Shown: piece after piece, positions 29,496-36,889 of the stretch | How positions within the stretch are numbered: the stretch's first letter is position 1 | Layout of the letters: every line of letters begins with the position of its first letter | Translations under genes and position numbers: made by a program | The notes under the pieces: generated by a model | What the model saw: only the letters and a program-made list of their open reading frames with translations | Database searches by the model: none | Told to the model about the DNA's origin: nothing | Origin: an uncultured Verrucomicrobiota bacterium | GTDB lineage: Bacteria; Verrucomicrobiota; Kiritimatiellia; RFP12; UBA3636 | DNA: 36,889 nt | Assembly (NCBI GenBank): GCA_946534105.1 | Contig: CAMNCG010000012.1 | Span: 1 to 36,889, forward strand | Reading direction: 5' to 3'

Positions 29496-30182
29496 GTGAC
29501 ATCAGCAGTCGTCGTGGCGGCCGGAAAGGGCAGCCGCATGGGTGGCGGACCTGACAAGATTTTCCTCAATCTGGGTCCGAAGCCCGTTCTCGCGCACACG
29601 CTCGCCGCCTTTGAGAACTGTCCCGACATCGACGAAATCGTCCTCGTCGTGCGCAAGGATCAGATTCCCGCCGCGCAGGGGCTTGTGCAGATGTTCGGGT
29701 GCCGCAAGGTCCGTCGCGTCGTCTCCGGGGGCAAGTCGCGCTTCGACTCCGTCCGCAACGGCCTGGCCGCCTGCAACCCCGATTCGCTCTACGTCTCGGT
29801 CCACGACGGCGCCCGTCCGTGCGTGACCCCCCAGCTCGTCTCCGACACGGTCGCCTCGGCGAAGAAGCACGGCTCCGGCGTCGCCGCGACGAAGATCGTC
29901 GACACGGTGAAATCCGCTTCGCGCGTCGGCGTCGTCGAGGCCACGGTGGACCGCGAGCCGCTCTGGACCGTGCAGACGCCGCAGACCTTCCGCGCGTCGC
30001 TTCTGCGCAAGGCCCTGGCCGCGGCCGACTCCGGAGACCCTTCCCTTACCGACGAGGCGGCCGTCGTCGAGGCCTTCGGCGCGGAGGTCCGCCTCGTGCG
30101 CGCGTCCCTGCCCAACATCAAGATCACGGTCCCGGACGATCTCGTGCCCGCGGCCCGTCTTCTCGGAATCGCAACAGTGTAG
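29496..30182 (+). CDS. ispD: 2-C-methyl-D-erythritol 4-phosphate cytidylyltransferase
   Basis: 228 residues from a GTG start with AAGGAG at 29481-29486 (9 nt spacing). It joins CTP and MEP in the non-mevalonate isoprenoid pathway. The CTP-binding loop is AAGKGSRMGGGPDKIF (residues 8-23), where the usual P-K-Q is P-D-K. SRFDSVRNGL (81-90), VHDGARP (102-108), the AATKIVDTVK strand and WTVQTPQTFR complete the family signatures. The gene sits between secDF and a phosphoesterase in the envelope cluster, and would supply isoprenoid precursors for the carrier lipid undecaprenyl phosphate. Confidence 0.93.
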   Translation: MTSAVVVAAGKGSRMGGGPDKIFLNLGPKPVLAHTLAAFENCPDIDEIVLVVRKDQIPAAQGLVQMFGCRKVRRVVSGGKSRFDSVRNGLAACNPDSLYVSVHDGARPCVTPQLVSDTVASAKKHGSGVAATKIVDTVKSASRVGVVEATVDREPLWTVQTPQTFRASLLRKALAAADSGDPSLTDEAAVVEAFGAEVRLVRASLPNIKITVPDDLVPAARLLGIATV

Positions 30183-30187
30183 TCCCG

Positions 30188-30925
30188 ATGTCCGGAAAAA
30201 GAACAGCGGTCGTGGGGGATATCCACGCGAATCTCGACGCCCTCGAAGCCGTCCTGGAGGACGCGCGTTCGGAGGGCGTCACGGACTGGCTCTGCGTGGG
30301 CGATGTCGTCGGCTACAACGCCTGTCCCAACGAATGCGTCGAGGCCGTGCGCTCGCTCGGCTGCCCCGTCGTCTGCGGCAACCACGACCATTACTGCGGC
30401 TACGACGAGTCGCTCGCCGACTTCCATCCGATCGCCGCGGCGGTCGTGGAGTGGACGCGCAGCCAGCTTGCGCCCGCGAACGCCGCGTGGCTTCGCTCCC
30501 TGCCGTATTCCTCGGTGGTCGAACACGGCGTCACGCTCGTCCACGCCACGCTCGACGAACCGGAGCGCTGGGGCTACGTCTTCGAGGCGGTGGACGCCGA
30601 TCCGTCGTTTTTCTACCAGGCCACGCAGCTCTGCTTCCACGGCCACACGCACGTCCCGGCGGTGTTCGAGAAGCGCGGCGGCACGGTTTCGCGCTTTCCC
30701 CCCGGCGACGTGAAGCTCGAATTCGGCTGCAAGTACTTCGTGAACGTCGGTTCCGTCGGCCAGCCGCGCGACGCCGACCGCCGCGCCTCGTACTGCATCT
30801 ACGACTCCGAGGACCGCACGATCCGATTTCGCCGCGTCGCGTACGACGTCGCGGCCGCGCAGGCGCGCATCCGCGGGGCGGGCCTTCCCGAGCGCCTCGC
30901 GAAGCGTCTCGAAATCGGCCGCTAG
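30188..30925 (+). CDS. YfcE-like metallophosphoesterase
   Basis: 245 residues. The calcineurin-like metal-binding motifs are complete: GDIHANLDALEAVL (Asp11, His13), GDVVGYNACPNEC (Asp39), GNHDHY (Asn65, His66), a histidine in TLVHATL (His119) and GHTH (~152-155). NVGSVGQPRD matches the NPGSVGQPR loop of the YfcE/DR1281-type phosphodiesterases. The substrate cannot be read from sequence; family members hydrolyse cyclic nucleotides or phosphodiesters. It starts 5 bp after ispD, so it is co-transcribed. It is not LpxH or LpxI by motif pattern, although a lipid A role would fit the neighbourhood. Confidence 0.85.
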   Translation: MSGKRTAVVGDIHANLDALEAVLEDARSEGVTDWLCVGDVVGYNACPNECVEAVRSLGCPVVCGNHDHYCGYDESLADFHPIAAAVVEWTRSQLAPANAAWLRSLPYSSVVEHGVTLVHATLDEPERWGYVFEAVDADPSFFYQATQLCFHGHTHVPAVFEKRGGTVSRFPPGDVKLEFGCKYFVNVGSVGQPRDADRRASYCIYDSEDRTIRFRRVAYDVAAAQARIRGAGLPERLAKRLEIGR

Positions 30926-30970
30926 CCGGCTCCGGTTTTCCGCAATCAACAAACCCTCCAACCCTCGCAC

Positions 30971-31441
30971 ATGTCAGCAGCACCGTTCGGCATCGACCGG
31001 ATCCTCCAACTCCTGCCCCACCGTTTCCCGTTCCTCCTCGTGGACAAGGTCCTCGAAGCGTCCGACGACGGCAAGCACCTCGTCGCGCAGAAGTGCGTGA
31101 CGATGAACGAACCTTTCTTCCAGGGCCACTTCCCCGGCAACCCGGTCATGCCGGGCGTCCTGCTCGTGGAAACCATGGCGCAGGCCTGCGGCCTCATGTG
31201 CCTTTCGGCCACGACCGAAGACGCCACCGGCGGCGCCAAGGCCTACGACACGATCCTCATGGGCATCGAGAACGCGAAGTTCCGCCGCATGGTCGTCCCC
31301 GGCGACGTGCTCCGCGTCGAAACGTGGCTCACGCACCGCGTCCGCAACATGGGCAAGGCCCGCGGCGTCGTTTCCGTCGACGGCAAGACCGCCGCGGAGT
31401 GCGTCCTTTCGTTCGCCCTCACCCCCCGCAAAGGATCCTGA
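30971..31441 (+). CDS. fabZ: (3R)-hydroxyacyl-ACP dehydratase FabZ
   Basis: 156 residues. It dehydrates 3-hydroxyacyl-ACP in fatty acid elongation. The active-site helix and loop are intact: LLPHRFPFLLVDKV (14-27) and FQGHFPGNPVMPGVLLVETMAQ (50-71), with catalytic His53 and Glu67. It is stand-alone here rather than fused to lpxC as in Bacteroidetes. The lpxA start follows 3 bp after its stop, and fabZ-lpxA is a widespread pairing because both enzymes compete for hydroxymyristoyl-ACP. No Shine-Dalgarno precedes it. Confidence 0.96.
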   Translation: MSAAPFGIDRILQLLPHRFPFLLVDKVLEASDDGKHLVAQKCVTMNEPFFQGHFPGNPVMPGVLLVETMAQACGLMCLSATTEDATGGAKAYDTILMGIENAKFRRMVVPGDVLRVETWLTHRVRNMGKARGVVSVDGKTAAECVLSFALTPRKGS

Positions 31442-31444
31442 ACG

Positions 31445-32221
31445 ATGTCCGGCATCCATCCCACCGCGATCGTCGCCCCCGAGGCGAAGATCGGTAGCGG
31501 CGTGACGATCGGCCCCTATGCCATCGTCGGCCCCGGCGTCGAGCTCGGCGACGGGTGCGAAATCCAGACCCACGCCGTCGTGGACGGCGACACGACGCTC
31601 GGTCCCGGCTGCCAGGTCTTCCCCTTCGCCCACATTGGCGGCAAGACGCAGGACCTCAAGTTCAAGGAAGGCAACCGGACGTACGTGAAGGTCGGCGCGC
31701 GCACCGTGCTCCGCGAGTACGTCACGATCAACTGCGGCACGAAGGACGGCGAGTCGACCGTTCTCGGCGACGACTGCCTCATCATGGCCTACTGCCACCT
31801 CGCCCACGGCTGCGTGTTCGGAAACCACGTCATCGTCTCGAACTCCTCCCAGTTCGCCGGCGAAGTGACGGTCGGCGACTGGGCCGTGATTTCCGGCCTC
31901 GTGGGCGTCCACCAGTTCGTCCGCATCGGCTGCCACGCCATGATCGGGGGCGGCAGCGTCCTCAAGCAGGACGCCGCGCCGTACTTCATCACCGACGGCG
32001 TTCCGGCTTCCGCGCACGGGATCAACACGATCGGCCTTTCCCGCCGCGGGTTCCCGCGCGAGACCGTCGTGGCCCTCCGCGACTGCTACAAGCTGCTCTG
32101 CCACGACGGCCTCAACGTCTCCGACGCCATCGTCGCGATCCGGGAGTCCGTTCCCGACCTTCCCGAAGTGCGCACGCTCGTGGAGTTCTTCCAGACCACC
32201 CAGCGCGGCGTCATCCGCTAG
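31445..32221 (+). CDS. lpxA: acyl-ACP--UDP-N-acetylglucosamine O-acyltransferase LpxA
   Basis: 258 residues. It performs the first step of lipid A synthesis by transferring a hydroxyacyl chain to UDP-GlcNAc. The left-handed beta-helix repeats begin at IHPTAIVAPEAKIGSGVTIGPYAIVG. The catalytic-His region CHLAHGCVFGN, VHQFVRIGCHAMIGGGS and the C-terminal helical part INTIGLSRRGFPRE...FFQTTQRGVIR are canonical. AAGGA lies 9 nt before the ATG within the end of fabZ. Its presence establishes an LPS-type outer membrane. lpxD, lpxB and lpxC are not in the window. Confidence 0.97.
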   Translation: MSGIHPTAIVAPEAKIGSGVTIGPYAIVGPGVELGDGCEIQTHAVVDGDTTLGPGCQVFPFAHIGGKTQDLKFKEGNRTYVKVGARTVLREYVTINCGTKDGESTVLGDDCLIMAYCHLAHGCVFGNHVIVSNSSQFAGEVTVGDWAVISGLVGVHQFVRIGCHAMIGGGSVLKQDAAPYFITDGVPASAHGINTIGLSRRGFPRETVVALRDCYKLLCHDGLNVSDAIVAIRESVPDLPEVRTLVEFFQTTQRGVIR

Positions 32222-32262
32222 CGTCGGCGCGCCGCGCCGGCGGGGACGGACCGCCGAAACCC

Positions 32263-34293
32263 ATGACACACCGTTTTCTCCACCGATTCGCCGCCGGAAC
32301 CGTCGCGGTCGCGTCCGTCCTCGGGACGCTTCCGGTTTCCGCGCAGGACGGGCCTTCCTCCGCCGGCCCGGCGCCCGCCCCGGCGTCCGGAGACTTCCTC
32401 TCCTTCGCCTTCGACCGCGTCGACATCCGCGCCTTCGCTCAGGTCGTCGGGAACTTCACCGGCCGCAAGATCGTCGTCGCGGACGGCGTCGAGGGCGACG
32501 TCACGGTCGTTTCCCCGCGCGTGTCCCGCGAGGAGGCGTGGACGCTCTTCGGGTCCATCGTCGAGTCGTGCGGCTTCACGCTCGTGCCGGAGGACGGTTT
32601 CGAGCGCGTCGTGCGCCTGCCGGACCGCGCCGGCGGCCCCGGCATGGGCGCGCTCGTGCCGGAGGACGGCGAACTGCCCGCCCACGGCCTCGTGACCGCC
32701 GTGCTCCACGTTGAGCACGTCCCGGCCGTCGAGATGCGCGACCTGCTCGAAGGCCTCGTCCGCCGCAAGGACGCCGTTTCCGTCCTTCCCGAGACGAACC
32801 ACCTCGTCGTTTCCGACACCGCCGAGACCGTCCGCCGCGTCCGCGACCTCGTTTCCCGCCTCGACAAGCCCGGCATGGCCCGCGCGACCGAGGTGATCCC
32901 GCTTTCGCACGCCGACGCCTCCCAGGTCGCGCGCCAGATTTCCGCCGCGTTCGCCGAGAGCCAGTCCCGCGCCCAGCAGCTGCTCCAGCGCATTCCGTCC
33001 GCCACCGGCGCCACCGCCGGCACGCCGGCTTCCATGCGCCCGCCGACCGTCGTCCCGGTCGAGCACGCCAACGCTGTCATGGCCACCGGCACCCAGGCGC
33101 AGCTGCAGTCCGTCCGCGAGCTCCTCTCCAAGATGGACGTCCCCGCCGCGCCCGGCCGCTCCGGCCTCCGGATGATCCCGCTCGACTACCTCAAGGCGGC
33201 CGACGTCGCGAAGAACGTCACCACCCTGCTCGAAAAGTTCGCCGCCGGGAACCCCGACCCGGCGCTCTCGCGCCGCATCGCCGTCGAGGCCGTCGAGAAG
33301 GCCAACGCCCTCCTCGTGAACGCCCAGCCGGCCGATTTCGAGGAGGTGAAGGAGCTCGTCCGCTCGCTCGACGTCGCGCCGAAGCAGGTCCACATTTCCG
33401 TCCTCATCGCCGAAGTCTCCGAGGGCGACGCCGACACGCTCGGCGTCCAGATCACGGGCCTGCGCACGCCCGACCGCGTGGGCGGCATCGGCATGGGCGC
33501 CTCGTCCCGCTTCGCGGACGAGGCCGCGACCGGTTCCGGCCTCCTCGGCTCCGTCGCGTCGAGCCTCTACCCGGAGGGCCTCACGTTCGGCATCGCGCAC
33601 GGCTCGCACCGCGACGCCGCCGGCAACCTCGTCTCCGACTACCCCGCCGTCTTCAACGTGGACGCCGTGAAGCAGAACTCCAAGGTGAAGATTCTCGCGA
33701 ATCCCACGCTCGGCGCCCAGAACAACTCCGAAGCGGAGGTTTCGATCGTCAACAACATCCCGCTCACGGAGTCGACGATCACCGGCACGGGAGACGACCG
33801 CGACGTCATCCAGAACATCACGCGCCAGGACGTCGGCGTCAAGCTCTCGCTCACCCCCCACATCGTTCCCGGCGGCCTCGTCCAGATCGATCTGGCGCCG
33901 TCGATCGAGGCGGTTGTCGACACCGGGACCGCCGACGGCGGCAGCTACGCGCCGACGATCTCCAAGCGCTCCGTGCGCACCACGATGACCGTCCCCGACG
34001 GCGAGACGATCGTCATCGCCGGCCTTTCCCGCGCCGACCGGACGCGCGTGAAGCGCAAGATCCCGCTTCTTGGCGACGTGCCGCTCCTCGGCTGGCTCTT
34101 CCGCTGGTCCACCGAGCAGGAAGAGCGCACGAACATCCTCATCTTCGTCACGCCCCACGTCATGGACGACACGGCATCCGCCTCCGCCGTGCGTTCGGAG
34201 CTGGAGGCGTCGACCGGACTGCGCGCTTCCGCCATCCGCGAGGAGCTGAAGGCCGCCGCCGCCGGACCGGTCCCCGAACCGGTGCTCGAGTGA
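32263..34293 (+). CDS. gspD: type II secretion-type secretin (GspD family)
   Basis: 676 residues. Signal peptide 1-28 ends VSAQ. The order is N0 (~42-112, FAFDRVDIRAFAQVVGNFTGRKIVV), N1 (~145-205), N2 (~210-295), N3 (~305-372) and a secretin domain (~378-640) with VPGGLVQIDLAPSIEAVV and IVIAGLSRADRTRVKRKIPLLGDVPLLGWLFRW. This is the classical secretin core that forms the outer-membrane channel. A short C-terminal helix (~645-676) could act as an S-domain for pilotin binding. No gspE, F, G or other secretion gene is adjacent, so it is an orphan by location. Its stop overlaps the GTG start of mnmA (GTGA). Confidence 0.9.
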   Translation: MTHRFLHRFAAGTVAVASVLGTLPVSAQDGPSSAGPAPAPASGDFLSFAFDRVDIRAFAQVVGNFTGRKIVVADGVEGDVTVVSPRVSREEAWTLFGSIVESCGFTLVPEDGFERVVRLPDRAGGPGMGALVPEDGELPAHGLVTAVLHVEHVPAVEMRDLLEGLVRRKDAVSVLPETNHLVVSDTAETVRRVRDLVSRLDKPGMARATEVIPLSHADASQVARQISAAFAESQSRAQQLLQRIPSATGATAGTPASMRPPTVVPVEHANAVMATGTQAQLQSVRELLSKMDVPAAPGRSGLRMIPLDYLKAADVAKNVTTLLEKFAAGNPDPALSRRIAVEAVEKANALLVNAQPADFEEVKELVRSLDVAPKQVHISVLIAEVSEGDADTLGVQITGLRTPDRVGGIGMGASSRFADEAATGSGLLGSVASSLYPEGLTFGIAHGSHRDAAGNLVSDYPAVFNVDAVKQNSKVKILANPTLGAQNNSEAEVSIVNNIPLTESTITGTGDDRDVIQNITRQDVGVKLSLTPHIVPGGLVQIDLAPSIEAVVDTGTADGGSYAPTISKRSVRTTMTVPDGETIVIAGLSRADRTRVKRKIPLLGDVPLLGWLFRWSTEQEERTNILIFVTPHVMDDTASASAVRSELEASTGLRASAIREELKAAAAGPVPEPVLE

Positions 34294-35369
34294 AAATCCT
34301 CGTCGGAATGAGTGGCGGCGTGGACAGCACCGTCGCCGCCCTGCTGCTCCGCGAGGCCGGCCACGAGGTCGTCGGCGCCACGATGATGCTCTGGGACGGC
34401 CGTTACAGGGGCGGTCCCCGCGACGCCTGCTTCGGACCCGGCGAAGCCGAGGACGCCGCCGCGGCCGAGGCGTTCTGCGCCGCGCACGGGATCGAGCACC
34501 ACCGCTTCGACCGCGCCGCGCTCTACGACGCCGAGGTCGTCTCGCGCTGGCGGAGCGGGTTCCTTTCCGGCCTTACGCCGAACCCGTGCGTCCTCTGCAA
34601 CCCGCTGCTGAAGTTCACGATCCCGGACGCCGCCCGCGCCGCGGGAATCGCCTTCGACGCCTTCGCGACCGGCCACTACGCCCGCACCGACGGCGAGGGG
34701 CCCGGCGGTCGCCGCCGGCTCCTGCGCGCGGCCGAGGGCGCGCGCGACCAGAGCTACTTCCTGCACCGCCTTTCGCAGGAGCAGCTTGCGCGCTCGGTGT
34801 TTCCGCTCGGCGGCATGGCCAAGGCCGACGTGCGGCGCTTCGCCCGCGAGCGCGGACTCCTCGCCGTCGCCGACAAGCCGGACTCCCAGGATTTCTACAG
34901 CGGCGACCGCAACGAGCTCATCGGCGAAGAGGACCGTCCCGGCGACATCGTGGACGAGTCCGGCCGCGTCGTCGGCCGCCACACCGGGCACTGGAAGGTG
35001 ACGGTCGGGCAGCGCAAGGGCGTCGGCCTTTCCGGCACCGGGGAGCCGCTGTACGTCCTTTCCGTCGACGCCTGCCGCAACCGCATCGTGGTCGGTCCCC
35101 GCGCCTCGACGGTTCGCCACCGCCTCGAAGCCCGCGACGCGAACTGGGTCTCCGTCCCGCCCCGAGAGCCGGGCGAACGCTTCGCCTGCTCCGTCAAGAT
35201 CCGCTCCAACGGCGACCCCGTCCCCGGCGCCGAGGCCGAAGTCCTCCCGGACGGCGCCTTCCGGGTCGAGATCCCTTCCGGCCTCTCCGGCGTCGCGCCC
35301 GGCCAGTCCGCCGTCCTCTACGACGGCGACGCCGTCCTCTGCGGCGGATTCATCGTCTCCGCGTCCTGA
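34290..35369 (+). CDS. mnmA: tRNA-specific 2-thiouridylase MnmA, lacking the usual second cysteine
   Basis: 359 residues from a GTG start overlapping the secretin stop. It forms 2-thiouridine at U34 of Lys, Glu and Gln tRNAs. The PP-loop GMSGGVDSTVAALLL (6-20) and TPNPCVLCNPLLKF (96-109) are present; Cys103 matches the first catalytic Cys, and Cys100 creates a CxxC. The family normally has the persulfide-carrying Cys in a GICFIG-like motif; here that place reads DSQDFYSGD (198-206), with no cysteine. HTGHWKVTVGQRKGVGL and the C-terminal beta barrel are normal. It may belong to a subfamily using the CxxC pair, perhaps with an Fe-S cluster. The 3' end overlaps the convergent methyltransferase by 52 bp. 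Confidence 0.9.
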   Translation: MKILVGMSGGVDSTVAALLLREAGHEVVGATMMLWDGRYRGGPRDACFGPGEAEDAAAAEAFCAAHGIEHHRFDRAALYDAEVVSRWRSGFLSGLTPNPCVLCNPLLKFTIPDAARAAGIAFDAFATGHYARTDGEGPGGRRRLLRAAEGARDQSYFLHRLSQEQLARSVFPLGGMAKADVRRFARERGLLAVADKPDSQDFYSGDRNELIGEEDRPGDIVDESGRVVGRHTGHWKVTVGQRKGVGLSGTGEPLYVLSVDACRNRIVVGPRASTVRHRLEARDANWVSVPPREPGERFACSVKIRSNGDPVPGAEAEVLPDGAFRVEIPSGLSGVAPGQSAVLYDGDAVLCGGFIVSAS

Positions 35370-36616
35370 CCGCGCGGGAGGCTTTCCTCCGCGTCCGGGA
35401 TCCGGATCCCCGGGTTGCGGCGGCGGAAGCGCCGCCGCGCGGACTGCGAGAGCGAGGCGTCGAACAGGAGCGCGCATTCGATGCCGCCGGAATGCACGGT
35501 GCGGACGCGCCGGGCGGAGAGGCCCGCCCCCTCGGCGAGTTCGGGGTTTCCGGTGATGACCACGGAGCCGTAGCCGGCTTCGGCGGCGACGGCGAGGAAC
35601 GCGCCGAGATCCTCGTAGGTGTCGCGGAGCCGCACGGGGTCGCCGATGCGGCCCCCGTACGGCGGATTGAGAATGGCCATGCCGCGACCGCCTTCGCGAA
35701 CCGGGGGCACGGGCGAAGCCACGACGTCGCAGCACTCGATTTGCACGGCGCCGGCCGCGCCGGCCGCTTCGACGTTGGCGCGCGCGGCCTCCGCGGCGGC
35801 GGAATCGACGTCGGAGGCGACGACGACCGGGGCGTTCTTCCGGCCCTCCTCCCAGTCGCGACGCGCGGAGGCGCGTTCGCGCGTGAGAACCGAGGGGTCG
35901 AAGCACGAAAGGTGCATGAACGCGAAATTGTCGCGCAGAAGCGCGGGCGCGCGGTTCTGCGCCGTCCACAGGGCCTCGATCGCGATCGTCGCGCCTCCGC
36001 ACATCGGGTTGAGGAACGGGTCGCGGCGGTTCCAGCCGGAGCCGAGCACGAGCGCCGCGGCGAGCGTTTCGCGGAGCGGCGCCTCGGACGACACGGCGCG
36101 GTATCCGCGGAAGGAGAGGGAGACGCCGGTCGTGTCGAGGTAGACCGACGCCCGGTCGCCGACCCAGTGGAGGAACACGCAGGCGTCCGTGCGGTCGCTC
36201 CCGGAATCGGGACGGCGGCCGCAGGCGTTGCGCATCCGGTCGGCGATGGCGTCCTTCACCTTGAGCGCCGCGTAGCGGGAATCGCGGATCGTCGGATTGT
36301 CGACGGCGCGGTCCACGGAGACGTAGCCGTCGGGATCGAGGTACCGCTCCCAGGGCAGGGCGACGAGTTCGTCGTAGACGTCCTCCCCGTTGCGGGCGCG
36401 GAAGACGTCGAGGGCGTACAGCACGCGGTGCGCCGTGCGGAGGCGGAGGTTCAGCGCCACGCAGTCGGCCAGCGTGCCTTCCGTCTCGACCGACGACCCG
36501 AGCGAGGCGCCCGGTCGGAATCCCAGCTCCGAAAGTTCCCGCGACAGCACGTGCGCAACCCCCGGGGGACAGGTGACTACGATTTGGCTGGGTTCGTCGT
36601 TGAAAACGGAGTTCAT
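35318..36616 (-). CDS. THUMP-domain class I RNA methyltransferase (RlmL N-terminal / Trm14-like)
   Basis: 432 residues. The THUMP and ferredoxin-like N-terminus covers residues ~10-165 (IVVTCPPGVAHVLSRELSELGF; NLRLRTAHRVLYAL). The SAM-dependent fold follows: RETLAAALV, NPMCGGATIAIEAL (203-216, equivalent to DPMCGSG), ASDVD, and the N2-guanine methyltransferase motif NPPYGGRIG (317-325). It should make m2G in 23S rRNA or tRNA. E. coli RlmL is fused to a second methyltransferase (RlmK), absent here. The Arg-rich C-terminal tail (QSARRRFRRRN) should help RNA binding; the last 52 bp overlap mnmA on the other strand. A strong promoter precedes it with a ~43-nt leader lacking a clear Shine-Dalgarno. 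Confidence 0.88.
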   Translation of the reverse strand: MNSVFNDEPSQIVVTCPPGVAHVLSRELSELGFRPGASLGSSVETEGTLADCVALNLRLRTAHRVLYALDVFRARNGEDVYDELVALPWERYLDPDGYVSVDRAVDNPTIRDSRYAALKVKDAIADRMRNACGRRPDSGSDRTDACVFLHWVGDRASVYLDTTGVSLSFRGYRAVSSEAPLRETLAAALVLGSGWNRRDPFLNPMCGGATIAIEALWTAQNRAPALLRDNFAFMHLSCFDPSVLTRERASARRDWEEGRKNAPVVVASDVDSAAAEAARANVEAAGAAGAVQIECCDVVASPVPPVREGGRGMAILNPPYGGRIGDPVRLRDTYEDLGAFLAVAAEAGYGSVVITGNPELAEGAGLSARRVRTVHSGGIECALLFDASLSQSARRRFRRRNPGIRIPDAEESLPRGQDAETMNPPQRTASPS

Positions 36617-36638
36617 GGTGCGTCTGGTCTGCGATTCC

Positions 36639-36659
36639 CGTTCCCGGCGCGCGGGAACG
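36639..36659 (-). promoter_or_regulatory. hairpin at the 5' end of the methyltransferase mRNA
   Basis: CGTTCCCG (36639-36646) and its reverse complement (36652-36659) enclose a 5-nt loop. The predicted transcription start coincides with the outer end of the stem, so the mRNA would begin with this hairpin, a typical stabilising arrangement. Confidence 0.5.
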
Positions 36660-36665
36660 TGCCGC

Positions 36666-36694
36666 AGTATAGGCGACGCACCCCGGTTTTGCAA
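36666..36694 (-). promoter_or_regulatory. consensus promoter of the THUMP methyltransferase gene
   Basis: On the minus strand, TTGCAA (36694-36689), a 17-nt spacer and TATACT (36671-36666). The predicted start is near 36659, leaving a leader of about 43 nt before the ATG at 36616. Confidence 0.75.
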
Positions 36695-36889
36695 CCCGCC
36701 CGCGCGCGGGGGTGTGACCAAACTTTGTCAGCGCAGACGGCGCGTTCGCCTCGCCCGATCCCGCGCCGGAAGCGGCCCTCGTGCCCGTTTGTCCCGGTTC
36801 CAAGCAGGTCCAACCTTTTTGGACGGACGGCGGAGGCCAAGACGCGCCCCGGTACCTGCGCCCGCCGCGGTGCCCCTCCCCGAGCCGTC
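36695..36889. other. non-coding right end of the window
   Basis: No convincing gene in the last 195 bp. A small inverted repeat (GTCCAA / TTGGAC, near 36809-36825) and GC-rich sequence are all I see. The region may be the upstream part of a gene that lies outside the window. Confidence 0.5.

Noticed and set aside
26243-29656. 1137-residue minus-strand open frame opposite yajC-secDF
   Set aside because: His/Asp/Arg/Gly-rich antisense shadow of secDF codons.
33945-36803. 952-residue minus-strand frame crossing mnmA and the secretin end
   Set aside because: It overlaps three well-identified genes and has no family motif.

Overview
The window is high-GC DNA from a Gram-negative bacterium. It carries lipid A and fatty acid genes (fabZ, lpxA), an outer-membrane secretin, a fused SecD-SecF, several large carbohydrate-active proteins, and many genes without a Shine-Dalgarno sequence. 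This mix suggests the PVC group, most like Kiritimatiellota or Lentisphaerae of animal gut or sediment. That placement is inferred from gene content, since there is no rRNA in the window.

Layout. (1) 1-12524, minus strand: a dense run with 4-base stop/start overlaps. It starts at a consensus promoter before a glycoside hydrolase (10575-12524), then a GH106-like enzyme, a DUF1538 membrane protein, a tandem P-II-like protein and a U32-family protein. A second promoter at 2732-2760 precedes pyrE, a degenerate trpC-like gene, an HU-like protein and an alpha/beta hydrolase cut by the window edge. (2) 12640-20453, minus strand: a 1533-residue exported protein ending in a GH5 domain, and a 1053-residue exported beta-rich protein. 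The first contains in-frame palindromic DNA repeats. (3) 20454-21885: three arrays of a 7-bp repeat around a promoter-bearing spacer and a gene for a four-helix-bundle (23S rRNA intervening-sequence type) protein fused to a topoisomerase-type zinc finger. This is the most unusual part of the window. (4) 21932-23113: a XylR-type regulator (LacI-like sensor plus AraC HTH), the best candidate controller of the carbohydrate genes. (5) 23101-26117, minus strand: scpA, scpB and an O-antigen ligase-like gene. (6) 26270-35369, plus strand: yajC, secDF, ispD, a metallophosphoesterase, fabZ, lpxA, a gspD-type secretin and mnmA, which together form a cell-envelope and housekeeping cluster. (7) 35318-36616, minus strand: a THUMP-type RNA methyltransferase overlapping the end of mnmA.

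How they fit together: regions 1, 2 and 4 look like a glycan-degradation locus (secreted glycan-binding and GH5 proteins, two further glycosidases, a sugar-sensing regulator) joined head-to-tail to nucleotide and RNA-modification genes. Region 6 builds the envelope: Sec translocation, isoprenoid precursor synthesis, the first step of lipid A synthesis, and an outer-membrane export channel. Two promoters (before 12524 and 26117) place the -10 box exactly 7 nt from the ATG, which suggests leaderless mRNAs.
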